The notes under the pieces were generated by a model. The model saw nothing but the letters and a program-made list of their open reading frames with translations. It was not told where the DNA came from and made no database searches. Made by a program: the position numbers and the translations under genes. From contig JBGTKH010000219.1 in assembly GCA_041744735.1 (NCBI GenBank), positions 1-7,103 on the forward strand: 7,103 bases of DNA, written 5' to 3'. Within the stretch, counting starts at the first letter, position 1. Each line of letters starts with the position of its first letter. Of the stretch, positions 6,309 through 7,103 are shown piece by piece. This DNA comes from JBGTKH01 sp041744735 (GTDB taxonomy: Bacteria > Planctomycetota > Planctomycetia > Pirellulales > Pirellulaceae).

Positions 6309-6313
6309 CCTCC
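6309..6313 (-). promoter_or_regulatory. Shine-Dalgarno of the transaldolase gene
   Basis: GGAGG on the minus strand (within ACGGAGGTT), 6 nt before the ATG at 6302. It decides this start against the longer frame from 6350. Confidence 0.8.
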
Positions 6314-6359
6314 GTGCGAGTGTGAGAAATGTTACACGAGACCGCTTCAAAACCGCATG

Positions 6360-6379
6360 CCGAAGTCGTGAGACTTCGG
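6360..6379. repeat. Perfect hairpin CCGAAGTC-GTGA-GACTTCGG
   Basis: An 8-bp perfect stem with a GTGA loop in the 288-bp gap between the divergent transaldolase and the last gene. It is 57 bp upstream of the transaldolase ATG, so it may lie in its leader or promoter region. The rest of 6303-6590 shows no gene, no clear promoter and no other structured element except CGCGATCGTCGCG at 6536-6548, which also occurs at 5104-5116. Confidence 0.6.
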
Positions 6380-6575
6380 ACTTCTTTCAGTCTGCGACTA
6401 CAACGAGTTCGGCAACAACGAGCGAAAGCAACCATCGAAACGCCCTCAGATTATTTTTACAGTTTACGCGGCAGACACTTGGCTGTTAAGGCCGTGCGAG
6501 TAACAATAAGAGCAGCCCGATTGATGCCGAGCCGCCGCGATCGTCGCGAGCGACCCAGCGTCGTACGTCGCAGAC

Positions 6576-6582
6576 AGGAGGT
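6576..6582 (+). promoter_or_regulatory. Shine-Dalgarno of the last gene
   Basis: AGGAGGT 8 nt before the ATG at 6591, the strongest ribosome-binding site on the plus strand. It supports the reality and start of the open partial gene. Confidence 0.85.
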
Positions 6583-6590
6583 ACCGACCG

Positions 6591-7103
6591 ATGTGGCTCA
6601 AATGGCTTCCGTGGCGTTATGTCATTTCGCAGTTTGCCCGCCGGCATGGGTTTTTGGATCCGATTCGGTTGCTGGCGCGATTGCATCAGTTTGCACAGCC
6701 GTCGGAGGTGACCGAACCGATCGAACTGTTGCGGGCGGGCGTGGTCTTTCACGCTCGTGGGCTGATCAACTCCAAAGCGATCCAGCACAATCTCGATTGG
6801 GTCTGGCCGTACTGGGTCGAGCGGCAGTTCAATCCGCATGACGAATCGTTCATCCCGCGAGCCTTCTCGATCACGCACGTCAATCTAACCCATCGCAACT
6901 GGACGGCGGTCGGTCAGCCCGATTGCGACTGGTTTCCCATCGTCGACCCGCGGGGCTTGGTCACGCCGTTGTACGACGGCTGGTCGCTGGATGCGTGGAT
7001 TGTGCCCGAACAGGGTGAGCCGCTGTTGCCGTCGCGGTCGGCCGACGCATCGCAGCGGCTGGTGCTGGACGAAAACCTGGCGGTCGAAACGCACACGCGC
7101 CGC
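6591..7103 (+). CDS. Unrecognised tryptophan-rich protein, N-terminal part (cut by window end)
   Basis: An open frame of 171 codons runs without a stop to the window edge, behind an excellent Shine-Dalgarno. The protein starts MWLKWLPWRYVISQFARRHG and has no signal peptide or clear membrane helix; the first residues are amphipathic and basic. It is rich in Trp (2, 5, 8, 70, 72, 75, 104, 114, 131, 136). Segments that look strongly constrained are IQHNLDWVWPYW (64-75), NLTHRNWTAVG (98-108) and VDPRGLVTPLYDGWSLDAW (118-136). I do not recognise the family and assign no function; it has the look of the N-terminus of a larger conserved protein, perhaps carbohydrate-related, but that is a guess. It is transcribed divergently from the transaldolase. 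Overlapping frames on both strands here are shadows. Confidence 0.85.
   Translation, partial: MWLKWLPWRYVISQFARRHGFLDPIRLLARLHQFAQPSEVTEPIELLRAGVVFHARGLINSKAIQHNLDWVWPYWVERQFNPHDESFIPRAFSITHVNLTHRNWTAVGQPDCDWFPIVDPRGLVTPLYDGWSLDAWIVPEQGEPLLPSRSADASQRLVLDENLAVETHTRR

Noticed and set aside
1232..6585. Shared AGGAGGTACC before the thiolase and the last gene as a common regulatory motif
   Set aside because: Most of it is the consensus Shine-Dalgarno; the extra TACC match is too short to mean more.
6329..6878. Overlapping frames on both strands (plus 6329-6841, minus 6486-6878)
   Set aside because: They overlap the open frame from 6591, which has the strong Shine-Dalgarno and a far more protein-like sequence.

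Overview
The window looks like an ordinary stretch of a GC-rich bacterial chromosome. It is most likely from a planctomycete (Pirellulales-like). That is inferred from the gene style (a secreted LRR protein with 22-residue repeats, scattered single genes on alternating strands) and from dispersed palindromes such as GTAGGACGGATT...AATCCGTCC, whose reading as 'GRIANPS' I remember from planctomycete genomes. No search could be run.

Layout: a thiolase (-, 45-1226) is divergent from an aldo/keto reductase (+, 1522-2499). That gene converges on a secreted leucine-rich-repeat protein (-, 2671-3510). Next comes a pyroglutamyl-peptidase I gene (+, 3784-4392), convergent with a small membrane bacterial-PH-domain protein (-, 4481-5005). 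A transaldolase follows (-, 5244-6302). Last is the start of an unrecognised tryptophan-rich protein (+, from 6591, cut by the window end at 7103). No RNA gene, insertion sequence, CRISPR array or phage gene was seen.

The genes do not form an operon or a shared pathway. Orientation changes at almost every gene, and all intergenic gaps are about 90-295 bp. Thiolase, transaldolase and the reductase are housekeeping carbon metabolism; Pcp is peptide turnover; the LRR and PH proteins are envelope-associated.

The most notable signal lies between the genes: each of the six intergenic gaps carries a palindrome or inverted repeat, from several sequence families. In the Pcp/PH gap the two ends of one repeat element supply the TAG stop codons of both convergent genes. 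The same element family also sits upstream of pcp, so pcp is bracketed by it. I see no clear evidence of a new defence, biosynthetic or mobile system here.
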